A stretch of DNA of 64,000 nt from Vitis vinifera (GCF_030704535.1 NC_081812.1:19043501-19107500), one strand, 5' to 3'. Shown: positions 1 to 21,773, numbered from the stretch's first letter. The notes: a model not told the origin generated them from the letters alone. A program made the numbers and translations.

Positions 1-2503
1 TTCTCCTTCACGACTAACAGATAAGAGGACGAGTAATTTGGAGCATGTGAGTAGCTGAGGTGATGCTCCAGCACCGACCTTAAAGTTGTTTTGGCCCTTG
101 CTTGACTACTAGTATAAACTAGGGCCAACAGCATTTGAATTATGAAAACATGGTAATTTTTTAAAATAGACATTTCCCCACTCATGTCTAAAAGAATTAA
201 AGAAATGCCATGTTCGAATTTCTATGTCTGTACTTACCTAATATTTGCTGAGGAGATGCTTGACAGAAAATACAAAAAGCTACACTTCTATTGAATAAAA
301 AATACCCAACATCGAAAGAAAGTCATGGTAGTACAAAAGGAGGAACAGGGTCTCCATTGCCATACTGATATTTCTTTTTGACAAAGGAGACCACAATGGT
401 AGTACTGGTACCACAAAAGAGAGAAAACAAGCACACATGTCATACAGTTTTTTTCTTACCCGCACGACTATTTATTGATGAGGCAGAGATGACAAGGCGC
501 AAAGCAAAGCAAAAAAAATCAATGAGAAGTGGGTTGTAAAGATGTGCTTCTTTTGTTTTTTACTTCTCATCCTGTTTCAAAAGCTTCACTCCCCAACAAA
601 ACATCTAATCGCATTAGGAAGCAATTCCCAATAAAGATTTGAAATAACTCCACATTATCCCCAAGCAGACCTCACATACTGATACTACACCATTTGATTA
701 GGCCTTTACTTCTCACTCCCCACATTTTCAATCCCCCAAAGAATGAGGGCTACTCACGAGGGACAAGCCTACTTTAAACCTTGATATCTTCTAGGTCTAA
801 TTGTCATTTACTAATAATACAAATGCAGATCACAGGTAGCATCATGGCCACTTTCTATCTCAACCGCTGAAATAGTCTCCTCTGGGAAAAAACGTTACTG
901 ATTTGTATACTTAATGTGGAAGAAAAGCCCCCATGAGAGAGATGCAAGCTTTATTGATTTGTGGTGTATGATAAACGTTATTTCATGTCGACACATCCTA
1001 ATAGTAATTGAAAGGCCAGATTCAAAGTTTAAACAGTTGGTTCAGCTTCTAGGTCAACATCATAATGTTAATCAAAATTAACAATACATACAGGGTTGGC
1101 GACTGGTTAATAATGACACTACCACAAAATTCCTACTGTGGGGCTTGGATTATTGTCGTGTGAATTCAACATGAACGGACGGAAATCCCAGTGTCATTTC
1201 AACTCCAAATGAAGTGACTGAAAGGACCCATGCAATTATGCATGATGATTTCATTAATGACGTTTGCATCTTGTAAAAAGGTTGACCAATACTTCCGGAG
1301 TTACATCCATAGTTTGAAAATTTTTCCAACGTCAGATAAATGAACTGAACCTACCTGAGTTTTAGTCATTTATCTTGAGTCAGACCATCTCAACAATGTT
1401 AAAAGAAAAGAAACGAAATTGATGTGTGTTTATGAAAGGCAGTGCAGTCTATTCAGCATACGTTTCTGGGTTTCTCAGTCTTCCATAGTCTATGCAGAAA
1501 TAATGGTGGACGTTGTACTAACACTACCTTTTATATTGTCTTGTTTTGATCCCAAGTCAATAGGAACAGAAACTATGGTGCTTTCTTCCTTCGCCTGTCG
1601 CTGGACTAAGCACCCGCCATTTGACTAAGCATACTTCTAAATGTATTGATGGCAACAGGTAATGGTAAAGAGTAAAAATTCAGTCCAGGATTCATGCAAA
1701 TCCTCTTCTCTAAATCAATAGATTAACCAATTATAAACGATTTAAAATTCAACACTACTATCAGACAACTTACCAATACAAAGGAAGAAAAAGGGAATCT
1801 CTACCTAAATGCACCAAAACATGGACATGTTAGATATCATGACTACATGTCCAAACAATTTTAATTGGATTTGATAGATTTTAGATTTTTACTTAATCTC
1901 TCACTTTTCTCAACGGACATACTGACATCTTGAGATCTTAGCACAAGGGCATGATGTTCATGATCCGATATTGATATAATGAATAAATGGAGGAAGCACA
2001 AAGGCTGTGAGAAGGGAAGATGAAGACTATCCTGAAAAGCATTTAAAAACAGAAAAGGTATGGGAAAAAGCATTTACAGAATGCGAAAAAGGAGTCAGAG
2101 AACTCGTGTAAAGCATGTAACAGTTGGGATAGGGGTGGAAAACAGCTGTCAGCGATGGCAGTCCAGAGGTTTACTTGCTGACCTTGGGTAAATCCCTTCA
2201 GGAGCCTCAGAGATATAGAGGGAGAGAAAAAGCGTGAGGGCTCTCTCTTGCTTGCTCTTTTTTCTGTATGGAGCTTCTCTGTTTGATTGGTTTTGAAGTT
2301 GATGAGGACAGCCATGAAAGTGACTTGAGATATATACTGTGGAATATATATATAGTACCCTTGTCACATGAGGATATGCGAGAAAGGCAAAGAGGGTAGG
2401 AGTGGGCAGTGGGTGGGGTCCATGTGCAGTGTTGTAGGTCGTAACTGCATTGTTTTGGGGGTTTTCATTGTGGGAGTGACTGATCGCAGCAGCCTTATAC
2501 TGC
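1..2503. other. Intergenic, no gene recognised
   Basis: No reading frame here resembles a known protein and none is longer than about 90 codons. The last few hundred bases (about 2200-2503) carry CT/GA-rich runs and a short AT-repeat stretch near 2340 and probably belong to the promoter of the PSK gene that follows. Nothing else is supportable. Confidence 0.5.
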
Positions 2504-2511
2504 TATTTATA
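2504..2511 (+). promoter_or_regulatory. Probable TATA box of the PSK gene
   Basis: TATTTATA lies 66 bp before the PSK start codon, a spacing that leaves a short 5'UTR of roughly 30-40 nt. This is inferred from motif and position only. Confidence 0.45.
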
Positions 2512-2576
2512 CGAGCCATTTGCACCACCTTCCCCATACCCTGAGGCCTGAACCCCTCCCCTCTTTCACACGCAAA

Positions 2577-3081
2577 ATGAAGCAAAATTCCTGGGTGTTT
2601 ATTATCTTCACTCTCTTTCTTTTTCTTCTCTACTCCTACTCAGGATCTGCGCGTCTCCTTGCAACAAAACAAGGTACTAACCCCAGGTTTCTTTTCTGAT
2701 CATCCTGCCTTTTCCCCCTTCCCTGTCATCCATTTTGACGAATCTTTAATGATTTTACGGGATTTACAGATGAGCAGGTGGTGATGGGTGAGTGGATGAC
2801 TCATGCAGGTACATCAAAAGGGGAGGATGTGCTGAATGTGAGAATATTTTGCTCAGAATTGTGCTCTTCTTTCTTATTATTGAACATATATTTTTTTTCT
2901 TTTGTATCTTTTTCTGATTGTTGTTCCTCCGCTACTTTTTTCTCATTTGGGTGCTTTTCTATCTTTTGAGCAGCTGATGGGGTTGGAAAAATGTCATGAG
3001 AATGATGAAGAATGTCTGAAGAGAAGGATGGTGGCAGAGGCTCACTTGGATTACATTTATACCCAACATCATAAGCCTTAA
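2577..3081 (+). CDS. PSK: Phytosulfokine precursor (PSK peptide hormone)
   Basis: Encodes the secreted precursor of phytosulfokine, a disulfated pentapeptide that promotes cell growth and tunes immunity through the PSKR receptor kinases. Three coding exons: 2577-2673, 2770-2837, 2974-3081, all with GT-AG introns and consistent phase, giving 90 residues, the usual size for the family. Residues 1 to about 25 are a hydrophobic signal peptide starting MKQNSWVF. The mature YIYTQ pentapeptide is at residues 82-86, preceded by the Asp that tyrosylprotein sulfotransferase needs, in the context [10 protein letters not shown]. The conserved CHENDEEC segment (Cys62, Cys69) and a basic KRR lie upstream. 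AATAAA at 3158-3163 is a plausible poly(A) signal. Cleavage by a subtilase and sulfation are family knowledge. Which PSK paralogue this is cannot be decided here. Confidence 0.95.
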
Positions 3082-3163
3082 GATTTCTGTACAGAGGACA
3101 CGAACTTCAGTTCCACGGCTTCTTTGAATTGGAACTTACATATGAAAGTTACTGCTAAATAAA

Positions 3164-5100
3164 TTGGTGTATGTATGAACATATAGATATATAAAATTAC
3201 AGTAAGATGAGACTTGGAAGTGTTACACTCTGTTGTCCTATTTGATGTTAATATTAATATGTAAGAATTTTCCCCCGCCGGATGGAAACTTATAGCCTCG
3301 GGCAAAGGGTGAATGACTTGGGGGCGGAAACTCGGAGGAAGTTTGTGCACTGAAGTTGTGATCCCTCTGTCGTTCATGCTTGTTTGTTACAATTCAAGTC
3401 TACAAAACACTGTAGGCACCCGATAATTAGGGATCAACTTCCAAGTTATTTCAAGTTCCAATGGGAAATTATCGTTTTTGTTATTTTCACTGAAATTTTC
3501 ACTAGTTCAGAACGCTTTGTACCAGCATGGCAATTTTTTTTCCCTTTCTTTCTCTTTTATTTTTTAAGATTTGTTCAAGTTTATTTGAAGGAATAAGCAC
3601 CCACACGGCTACACTTCACTTTAAATCCACTAAGCCACCTTCCAAGGGATTGTTAAGGTTTTTCTAAGTGATAATCTTAAGGATTCAAGCAGAGTAACAA
3701 TGGCAGAAAAAACAGACAATTTTATATTCTCACTAGTAAAACAATAATAGCAATTTCAAAACCAAAGAAAAATGATCAAATGTTGCTTTCTGGTGCATGA
3801 GCTTCCATCATGTCTAACTACCCATTCATCAAATGATCAAATGATCAAATGTTGCCAACAAACATTTCCCAACAAAACAACCCATTCATCAAGAGCTAAA
3901 GGAAGCAAGCAACTGCAAAAACCCTTCACACTTGATAAATAACCTTCCATCCAATTGCACTGAGGCTTTAGTTCTATTATATACTTGTATCAACATCCAG
4001 TGAGAACCCGTGAGAAGACATGATTTTGATGTAAAATGAGCAGAAAAACAGACATAATGCAAGAAAGAGCAACATGAAAACCCATAGAGATGCACGATAT
4101 GCCCCAACACTGGGTGACAATTCTGAAAACTAGCCATCCATCGCTACGCCTCATTAATTTGGACAGGTAATGATAGTGAGAACTTGTCACCTATCTGGAA
4201 ACGTTTTTTTTTTTTGTTTTGATAAGTATTGTCACCTATCTGGAAACTCGTCCATAACATTAAGTAAAAGTATGCCACATACCAACTGAACAACAAATTA
4301 AAGCTGCCAATTACACAAATTAGCAGCTAGTACAATGAGGTTGCCAAGTTTTCCAGGCAAGAACTTTGGCAAAGCAATAAAACCTTGAAACCACCTTGCC
4401 CCATGAAATGCAAAACCCATACTTCTCAAGGGATTGCTCTGCATGGATCATTCTTCCGAGTTTACAAATGTGTCAAAGTTAAAAATTAACACCAACAGAA
4501 AAGTAAGATCAATGCAACACCAATTCATCAAATGCCATAAGACCAATCAAGAATAATTTTGTTCTCAAAAACCAGTTAAGTAAAATAATAGTGTCCACTC
4601 TTGTTTCAGACACAGCGTACTCCAAGAAAAACAATGGTCCAATAAACAATTCTAAAACCTCCAAAACAAGACAACTGCAAACTCCATTACTATTTGAGTA
4701 TTATTACAATGGCATGGCTTCTGCCCATTTTGAAGCTGAATGAAGATGGGCTGCAGTGATTCTCTTTATGATGCTAGATCAAAATGCACAAATCATGCAA
4801 TAACCCGCTTCAACAATGTGAAAAATAAAAAAACAAACATAAAGGAACATCACATGAATCACATTAGACAAGAAATAGGTGCAAACCAACTGGCATTTAT
4901 ATATTCTTTCAAAATATAAATTCAAAATTTTTTTTTTTGGAGATCAAGAACAAGTAGGCAGCTCTAGCGCCATTTCAAAGCACAGGTGAATTAGCATGAA
5001 AGGACCATGCACATAAAAGCTATTAGTAAACCTGGCTTTTTCTCTGTTGGCCTCGACCCAATGCACCTGCATTATGGTGGTTTCATTTTTACCTTAAGCA
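3164..5100. other. Convergent intergenic / 3'UTR interval between PSK and PCF11
   Basis: The two flanking genes point at each other. No coding potential is seen. The interval includes a short repeat of the word ATGATCAAATG near 3770-3855 and one poly(T) micro-insertion with a target duplication at 4184-4247. Part of the right side is presumably the 3'UTR of the PCF11 gene. Confidence 0.5.
4184..4247 (-). mobile_element. Micro retro-insertion (LINE tail) with 19 bp target duplication
   Basis: The 19 bp word TTGTCACCTATCTGGAAAC occurs identically at 4184-4202 and 4229-4247. Between them are only 26 bp (4203-4228): a T-run followed by GTTTTGATAAGTA. On the minus strand this reads as a TACTTATC-type end plus poly(A). 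A perfect long duplication around a poly(A) tail is the signature of target-primed reverse transcription. The inserted part is almost nothing but tail. Confidence 0.8.
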
Positions 5101-13366
<8,266 letters not shown>

Positions 13367-13385
13367 AAAAAAGAAAAGAAAAAGA

Positions 13386-13552
13386 TCAAATCCTAACCCT
13401 AACCCAAATTGTTCTCGTTACATTACATGGAAACAAACAAAATTAAAAAAACAAAAACAATATCATAGTAGAAATTGACAACAGTAAGTAGTTCACTCAA
13501 ACAGTAAATGGAAATTAGAAACCCTAGAAATAAGAACCCTAACCCTAGTAGG
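13386..13552 (-). promoter_or_regulatory. Telo-box cluster at the PCF11 5' end
   Basis: CCTAACCCTAAC at about 13391-13404, then AAACCCTAG and AACCCTAACCCTAG at about 13521-13549, lie just upstream of the PCF11 start codon. Such telo-box (AAACCCTA) runs are common in 5' regions of plant housekeeping and translation-related genes. Confidence 0.5.
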
Positions 13553-13799
13553 TATATACATAGAGAATTGATGGGAAAATGAGATAAAGCAAACTCCAAA
13601 CTCGACAGTTTTGAGTGTTGGAACGATGGGATAAGATTGGAAAGAAGAGTGCAGTGCTGGAGTCGAGAAGCAAAATAAGGGGGTCTTTTCTGTTTGGCCC
13701 TTGGTTTCACTGCTGCTCAGTTGCCTATTATTTATTATCGGATGCATCGCATATGTGTGTGAGCGCGCTTTGGACCGTCAGCACGGAATCACGAGGGAG

Positions 13800-14320
13800 G
13801 TCGACAAGCGGAAGGGCCCGTCTCCTGGGCTAGGGTTGGCCCTCATACGGTGTGCCAATTGGGTTGACCCAGGCGGGATTGGGCTGACTATTTTAGGCAA
13901 ATGTTGGGTTGGGATTGGGTTTGGTTAGATTTCAATTTGGACTCTCATCAACGCAAAAGTGTATGTAAACAAGGAAGATGAATAGCTTCTATTAATGGAA
14001 AATTTTATTTTTGCCATTGCAATTAAAATGAAAAGAAAAATAAAGAAAAAGTCAATTAAATTTTTGTGATATAAATGCAATATTTTGAAAGTGAGATAAT
14101 GCAATTAAATAATATTTAACTATATTTAGAAAACATTAAATATAAATAGATCGATAGAGAGTAGATTATTAGTTGATTGAAATTAGGATGATATTTCCTA
14201 TCAACTTGGGATAAAACACAAAAAAAATAAAAAAATAAAATATTTACCATTACATAATTATTTTAAAATCGGGGTGATAAAAATAATAAAAACGTGATTA
14301 GGTCTTTTAAAATGTAAGTG

Positions 14321-14377
<57 letters not shown>

Positions 14378-14964
14378 CGGGATTTGTACAAAGTAGTACT
14401 GCAACTTGGACGGATAGTTCAACTTTACCCAGCCTAACTCGATGTTTGGATGGGCTGGGTTGCCCTTTTATACTTTAGGTTGGGTTTGGGTTGATTTTCC
14501 AACCTGATGTAAATTTGCAGTTTACATACATTTTGAGTTGCACCCAAATTTGGAAACACCCACGCAACAAGTATAACCCGAATTCAACTCAAGTTTAATA
14601 ATTTGAGCTTGAATCGAAAGCTGGGTTGGGCCATTCTTCAAGTTGATGTATTTCAAGTTACGGTTGGGCTTGGGTTTGTCCTCAACCCTGCCCAACCCCC
14701 TAATACAAAGATACTCTTTTAATAAATAAAATGAGAAAAATATGGTATAATATCAATTCAGACCATTTAAATTCATATATAGATGAATATAAGTTATATA
14801 AATTTAAATATTAAATTATTTATTAAGTTTTTGAAACTCAAAACTAAGTTAAATTTGAGTTTATATTAAAAATTTTAAAGCCTTAAAATCATTTGGACTA
14901 AATTGTCAATATTTGATCCAGAGGCTTATTAATCCCTCCAACTTACAGCCCAATAGTTCAAAAA
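13800..14964. other. Divergent intergenic region, AT-rich with GGTTGGG-rich stretches
   Basis: Lies between the PCF11 and RPF2 promoters. Two stretches (about 13835-13925 and 14400-14700) are rich in GGGTTGGG/CCCAACCC words on both strands and may be a decayed repeat; no terminal repeats or coding region could be defined. The remainder is AT-rich without recognisable genes. Confidence 0.4.
14327..14376. repeat. (TA)25 microsatellite
   Basis: An uninterrupted dinucleotide TA run of 50 bp. Long pure TA runs are usually length-polymorphic and are prone to cruciform extrusion. Confidence 0.95.
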
Positions 14965-15031
14965 TTGGGCCGGCCCACGATCAGCATCATCACCTAGCTG
15001 AATTCACGCTGTGTGCCGCCTTAGGGTTTGG
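14948..15031 (+). promoter_or_regulatory. Site II / telo-box promoter of RPF2
   Basis: TTGGGCCGGCCCAC at about 14965-14977 contains back-to-back TGGGCC/GGCCCA site II elements, with another GCCCAAT at 14948. TTAGGGTTTGG at 15021-15031 is a telo-box in reverse. The site II plus telo-box combination typically drives ribosomal protein and ribosome-biogenesis genes in proliferating cells, matching the gene downstream. Confidence 0.65.
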
Positions 15032-16918
15032 TATTGCCTGCAGCTGTTTACACTTTACACAAAAGCTTTCAATCATTCCTTCTCCAAACGCTTCCTTTCG
15101 GTCTGAAGTCCAAGGTACTTTTCCAATCTCTATTCTCAATTCAATCAATCGACTTCTTGATTAGATACAAACATTCGGATGCTGAGAAAACGCAAGAAAA
15201 GTTTGAATCATAGCTTTTTCACCATTTAGGGCTCGAGAATACAGAATTTGCACTCTGCCTAAAACCACATGACTCTCTGGATTAGTCGAGGTTTATTTTT
15301 TTCTTTTTCAAAAATTTTATTTGTTTTGGGTTGTTGGCTGCAAAGAAAGTGAGAGAGATATAATAGTAGTCAAAATGTTGTTTTCCTTTATTGTTCTTTG
15401 TATTCTTGGTACTGAAACAGAGGGTCAGATTTCATCCAGTTGGAGTATAAATTGGGAATGCTGTTGCTGGATTTTTTATTTCTAGGGTGTCAATTTGAAA
15501 ATCAAACCTGTTTGGATCACAGCTCATACTGAAATTTTTTGTTAGATAAACGGGCTCTGCTATTTGGGAATGGTTTCTTTTATATAAAAGTTAGATACAG
15601 AGAAAATATGAAAATAAGGAACTAAGATTTTGATTTGTAAAATCTTCACATACCATGATTCCGGAATACACAACAATGCCACTTTATTGAAAATTCTCTT
15701 TTTCTTTCTTTCTATTTCCTCTTTTCTTTTTTGGAAGCAAAAGATGAGATATAACATAGGAATGAAAATATTGTTTTTTCTCGTTTTGCTATTTTCTTGG
15801 GAACCAAACAGAAGGCTAGGGTTTCTCTTAACTTATCGGTGTTATTGTTGAAAATTTTGAATTTTAGGATTTCATTCTGGACTACAACTCAAGCTAGAAT
15901 TCTTATAAAATTGATTATCTGGGAACGTTGCCTTGTGCAGTATATATATATATAATTTGGCTTGGATAAAAATGGTACCTACCATGTTGCCAATGAATCC
16001 CATTGTAATTGGACGCCTTTGGAAGAGAGAAAGAGCAAGTACAAAAAAGTAAAAACCCTTATCTTAAAAAAAGAAAAAGAAATAAATAAAATGTATTTAA
16101 TTTAACCAGTCATAACATAAATAATAAAAGGATGAATTTATTATGATCTTCAAGGTGAATATATTAATGATTGTTGTAGTTTAATAATAAAATATGAAAT
16201 ATGAGGGTAAATAAGTGATATAATATGGGTACTTTGGGGAGAAAAAGGTCTGCACACTCTTCATACTTTTATGTATAGGTAATTAATTAATAATGATTAT
16301 AAGAGTTAAATAATAAAGATGTGAAACATGAGGGTGATGGTTGGGCATTGTCATAGCTTAGTTGGTTTTCACTAAACCAGAGAATCATGGTAGTTCAAAA
16401 TATCTGTTGCACAACTATCATTTGAAAATACAGCATATAAAAAAAAATGCTTAAAATGCTTCTTTTTTAATATTTCTGTGTTTCAGTTGGGATTTTTTAA
16501 GCCTTCTTTGTTGTAGTGCTGCATGCAGTGGTATACATGGGTTACCCTTTGGTATGTCATACACTGATATACAACATATGGCACTTTAGAATCTGCTGAA
16601 TTATGTTCATTGTAATATACAATCATTATGATTATAATGTATAATCAGATAATCTAAGTCAACTTCAGAATAATGATTAATGCTCTGTTTTGGCCCTTTG
16701 CAATAGCAGAGTGTTTTAGAGTTGCAGTATTATTATTGAATGTTGAATGCATTGACTGCATGTCACTTAGCTCAGAAGCAGTCTTGAGCAACACCTTGTG
16801 CAGAGACCTTTGTGTTTTATGCCGTTCACATCTATGATTTTAGAAGTAATCCTTCAGAACTGCAGGAGTGCATAAATTGTCAATATGATAGTTATCCAGT
16901 CTATTTTTCTTGTTGCAG
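15032..16918 (+). other. RPF2 5'UTR exon and 1.8 kb leader intron
   Basis: A plausible non-coding first exon ends at the donor AAG|GTACTT (15114/15115). The acceptor TTGTTGCAG|TT (16918/16919) lies six bases before the RPF2 start codon. The 1804 bp between has no coding potential. Transcription start and donor choice are inferred from motifs. Confidence 0.5.
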
Positions 16919-16924
16919 TTAATC

Positions 16925-19264
16925 ATGTTGAAGATAAAAACTCCCAAATCAGGAAAAGCTAAACGAGAGATTGAAAAACGGGCCCCCAAACTTGTGAGTG
17001 TTCCACAATTTGCTTTGACGTTCTTGAAATTTCATTCTGCATTTGTTTAGCAAAAATGAACTAGTGTATTCTTTTTCCTTTTCCTTAAAATATGTATTGT
17101 TCAGGTTGAAAGTGGGAAGAAAACTCTGATACTTCAAGGTACAAAGACTAGCAATGTATTGAATGCTGTGTTGACTGAAATTTATCATCTTAAGAAGGAT
17201 AGTGCTGTGAGATATACGCGGAAGAATGAAAACATCAGACCATTTGAGAGCGGTGGTGAAACTTCTTTAGAGTTCTTTTCTCTCAAAACTGATTGTAGCA
17301 TCTTTGTGGTAAGCAGAAACCTATGCAGCTTTAGAACCTTTTTTTTCCTGTTTTCTGTTGAATGTATTGTTTTGAGTTTGTTGCATTTTAAAGACAAGGA
17401 TTGTCAACAGAGGGTGTTCAAATGGCTGTCAGTTGTTGTCTCATGACAACTGATCAAACTTATATGCTTAATACCAAGTCTTTGGATGGAGTTATCCCGT
17501 CCAAAGGGGATGGAACCTATTTTGCTTCTTATGCCTGCTGCTAGTGTCTATTTGCATAGATGTACATATTTGAATTTATATTTACTACACATGGAATGCA
17601 TGTTGTTGAGAGTGAAAAATACTGATTAGCTTTGACAGCTATTTCTTAACTTCTGTTTTAAAGCTTGTTAGAAAATTTTAGAACTGATTAAATGATGAGC
17701 ATCATAAATTCCAAAAGATGCAATGATATCTGGTATTTTATCACATTATCACACAATTTTTTCCACAACCTGACCTTTAAAAATAATAATAAAAGAATAA
17801 ATAAAAAGTCAAGTTATACATGAAAGGGGTTGATTTTCCCTTCTCAATGTGTAAAGACATATAGTTGATGGAATGGCATTTTAACAAAAGAAAAAAAGAA
17901 AAAGAAAAAGAATTTCCCCCTCTTCTGCATTATTGTAATTTCTCCATATTCTGCAGTCAAACTGGTTGAAGAATGAGATGAAATGTTGTAGTGTATCTTT
18001 TGTTCTGATTTCACTTTTAAGATCAGAATATGGTCTCACATGCACATTCTTGCACATTATGGATTCATCTTCCCCCCTTGAAATACTAGTAGAATCTCCT
18101 TACAAAATAATTGGAGTAGATTCTGAGAAATTCTTATTAGGGTTCTTTTGTTTACTCTGGATTTTTTTAATGTAAATATCTTAATATACTTCTATGGCTT
18201 CTGTTTTGTAGTTTGGTTCTCATTCAAAGAAGCGGCCCGATAATCTTGTTATTGGGCGAACTTACGATCATCACATATATGATCTCGTAGAGGTTGGTGT
18301 TGAAAATTTTAAAAGCATGGAGTCATTCACATATGATAAGAAACTATCTCCAAAAGTTGGTTCAAAGCCTTTCATTGCTTTTATTGGAGAAGGATTTGAG
18401 AGTGTAGATGAGCTGAAACATTTGAAGGAAGTTCTGCTTGATCTGCTACGAGGAGAGGTGAATTTCTTCTGCTCTGTCTGTTCCTTTGATTTGAATTAAG
18501 AATTGTTTTAACAGAAACAAGATTTGATTGATGCAGGTTGTGGAAAATTTAAATCTTGCTGGTCTAGATCATGCTTATATTTGTACAGCTGTGTCTTCAA
18601 ATAGGGTATTCTTTACTCACTGTGCAATGCGGCTGAAAAAGTCTGGGACAATAGTACCTAGGATGGAACTGGTAGAAGTCGGTCCTTCCATGGATTTGGT
18701 AGTCCGACGGCATCGCCTCCCTAACGACAGCGTAAGGAAAGAAGCTATGAAAACAGCCAAGGAACAGCCCAAAAAGAAGGTTGAATGACTTAAACTTTAA
18801 TTTTACCATCGACATATTTTTCCCCCCTCAATGTAAATAAAATCACATATCTTGTAATGATGAATAATGTTTGTTGCTCACAGGTGAAAAATGTTAGCCA
18901 AGATGTAATACAAGGAAAAGTTGGGAAGATATATGTTCCAGACCAACAGGTAGAGAAGAATAGAACTAGTATATTTTTAAGCTGTCAAACCCTTTTTTTA
19001 ATATTTAAAATGTTCACTGATTTCTCTAATTTTTTCATGGGCCATGTGTTGTCATTGGTGGGGATGCAGCTATATCCCTCGCAGACATCATTTTCTGTTA
19101 TATTTTTTCTTGAGTCTATTTTAATGACTTTTGGCTGCATTTAGGTTGGAAGCGTGGCTCTACCTTACAAAGCAAAGGGACTAAAACGAGAGCGTCGTGA
19201 AGCTAAGATGAAACATGAGACAAATGATCGAGCACCAAAGAAACAGAAGGAAAATTCTGAGTAA
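16925..19264 (+). CDS. RPF2: Ribosome production factor 2 homologue (Brix domain)
   Basis: Nucleolar assembly factor that, with RRS1, recruits the 5S RNP (5S rRNA, RPL5, RPL11) to pre-60S ribosomes. Six coding exons: 16925-16993, 17105-17308, 18212-18457, 18537-18779, 18884-18949, 19145-19264; all junctions GT-AG and phase 0, giving 315 residues, close to other plant RPF2 proteins. The N-terminus MLKIKTPKSGKAKREIEKRA is basic. The Brix domain spans about residues 28-235 with family motifs FGSHSKKRP, PFIAFIGEGFES and HCAMRLKKSG. The C-terminal tail, starting KGLKRERREAK, is highly basic and nuclear/nucleolar-like. The promoter with site II and telo-box elements fits a growth-regulated ribosome-biogenesis gene. 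No defects seen. Confidence 0.95.
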
Positions 19265-21773
19265 CTCTGTTTGGCTCTCTACCAAAAGATACAGATTTTG
19301 AGAAACTCTGTTCAATCTGTCAACTCCAAGGATATTCATGTCCACGTTTCTCATTGCTCAGATCCCTTTTACCTCTTTTTGACTGCTTGAAATTCAGGCA
19401 TTTTGTCTAGAGACCAACCGCATTTGCTGCCTTCTGTTTTATTTGGTTTAGATGCTGAATTATCTGTCTTAGTATCATCCATTACTGTATTGTAAATCAA
19501 TTTAAACAACAGGTTTTGATGTTTTTTTTTAATGATCATGATCACTGAGTCTCTTAACCAACTATTCATTTCTCATAAAAGTCTGGTTCCTCCACTGAGT
19601 GTGCTGATTTTACCATGTTGGATGAGAACACCATTTTGATAAGGTCAGGACTGAAGTAATGGAGATAAGCTTTTAGTCTGTCTCATTACATCTGAGTGAA
19701 AATTCTAAAGGTTCACTCAGTGGTTTCTTTTAGTTGCAGATCCATTCTTTGCCCCTTGACTACCACTAGCTACTAAATAGAATCTAGATTTCAGTTTTAT
19801 TTTTTTCTTTGTTCTGAAAAATGAATATTAACCTAAAATCCAATGCCGCTATTAGAGATGGGATTACAGCATAGATCACAACTCAATGTTGCTCCAATGG
19901 ATGGGGTACATTGTGGCTGAGATTTTGCTATTGCTCTTTGAACTATTTTTACATAAGGTAATTAGCCACCTTTATGACTTCTGAGGGTAGCCTGGAAGGT
20001 ATCGTTAGAGAGAATCTAATCTAGAGACTAGGGTTAGGGTTACACCTCAAGTGAGTCAAGCTAGTTCACAAGTTAAATCCAATTTCGATGAACCATAACA
20101 TGATTGCTACATAGATTAGACATGGTATCTGCAAAAAGCAAATGGCATTGTGAATATTATACAAATCCACTCATACAGGACAGGATCCACTCATTCAGGG
20201 CTTGATGCTTCCAACCAAAAATATTTGGACCATCAATTCATCCAATTCTGCAGAAATAACCAAAAGTAAATTAGCTTATTGACCCCTGAGGCAACTTGAG
20301 GAGCCATACCAAAAACCAAATATGTGTCTAAAAGATCCTAAGCTATCCAGACCCACAGTCAATCAAATGACCATATTAGAAAGGATGGCGAAAAGATATC
20401 AAGTGACATTCACAAATAGGACAGCCATTAGCCAGATTGTTGTGATATACATAAAGGGGATAGATAAGACAAGGTTCATGTGCCTTACTTCTCTTCGAGT
20501 CTTATGATTCAGAAATTAGCAAAGAGACTATTACATGTATCTTGAATTCTATGCAATGACAACCCCCTTCCCCAACACCCACCAATCCTGTCTTTGTTCT
20601 CTTCCAGCTCAGCTATGAGTGGAGGCGATGCCCAATCGGTGTGTGAGCACCATTAGTTTTATCCCCAGTTGAAAATTTTATATTGCAGGCTTTCTGGATA
20701 GAAGTTATAGAACCACAAGTAATTTCTCACTCAGAAATCAACAGTTTTTTCATGTTCTTCATCACAGGTTCATTGTGTTTGTTTTGTCTTGTTCCCTATA
20801 GACAGAAAACTCTAATTTAATCATCTGTGTCAATGGAAATAGTCATCAACATGACAAGCCACATAAATTATTGGGCTCAGGTTTTTGTTGTTCTTCTGCT
20901 TATTTTGCTTGTTTTTCCATCTTTTTTTTAATGATCCGCAATTTGGAGGCAATCAATGCAACTACTTGCTGAAAATAAATGCATTTACAATATGCCAATA
21001 ATAGACCTGAGAAGACCTAGCAGTTAAGAGAACAACAATCCTTTGATTATTTCCCACTTGAGAAATGAAAGAGGAAAAATAAAATAAAGAACTAAAATAT
21101 AGCTTGAAGAGCGAGTAACCATAAAGAAAGATGTGAATGATCCAACACCTGAGAAGAAAGCAAACACAGTGTATCACATCAGGCCAGTTTCTTGAGATGC
21201 ACATAATTATGATTCTTTATTTTTCTTTGAAAAAAAGAGAGAGAAAATATTGTTCTCCATTCCCTGCTTTTCAACGTATTACATACAAGGCTAACTCCTT
21301 AAATTGAATTAAAGTTTTATAGTTTGCCCACCATCTAAAAGAATCCAAAACAGCCCACCTTCCAACTTACTGCACAAGATAAAAGTAATAAGGCAACTAT
21401 AAGGTCAAAATAACCAAATTTCAACAAAAGATATCTTGCACTAGACATGCCAGAGAGGAAATTGAAAATGCGGAACCAAACAACAATGGAGCTTGACACC
21501 TTATCTCACGGCATAAATACCTGCAGAATTTCATGAACTTAAAAAGCATATGTTAGTGAGAAAATCTACTAGCACATATGACTATCCACCTAATCATAGA
21601 TGAATTAGCAGATGAGAAATCTATTAATGAAATTTTGGAAAAAGAAGAAAGAAAAGAATGGAAGCCAATAATGAAATGAATATATTTATAGATAAAATTT
21701 CCAATTTAATGGCCAGCCAACTAAAAATTAACTGGCATCAAAAAGGGCAAAAGAGTGCTGAAGCAATGAAGCC
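19265..21773. other. Convergent intergenic interval RPF2 / HSFA3
   Basis: Contains the 3'UTRs of two convergent genes and otherwise no protein-like reading frame, RNA gene or transposon boundary that I can support. A short CTAGGGTTAGGGTT word at about 20030 is telomere-like but isolated. Confidence 0.45.

Noticed and set aside
3112-3132. miR396-like 21-mer in the PSK 3'UTR (four mismatches to the miRNA)
   Set aside because: No complementary arm within about 150 bp to form a precursor, and a four-mismatch hit to one of many known plant miRNAs is expected by chance at this scale.
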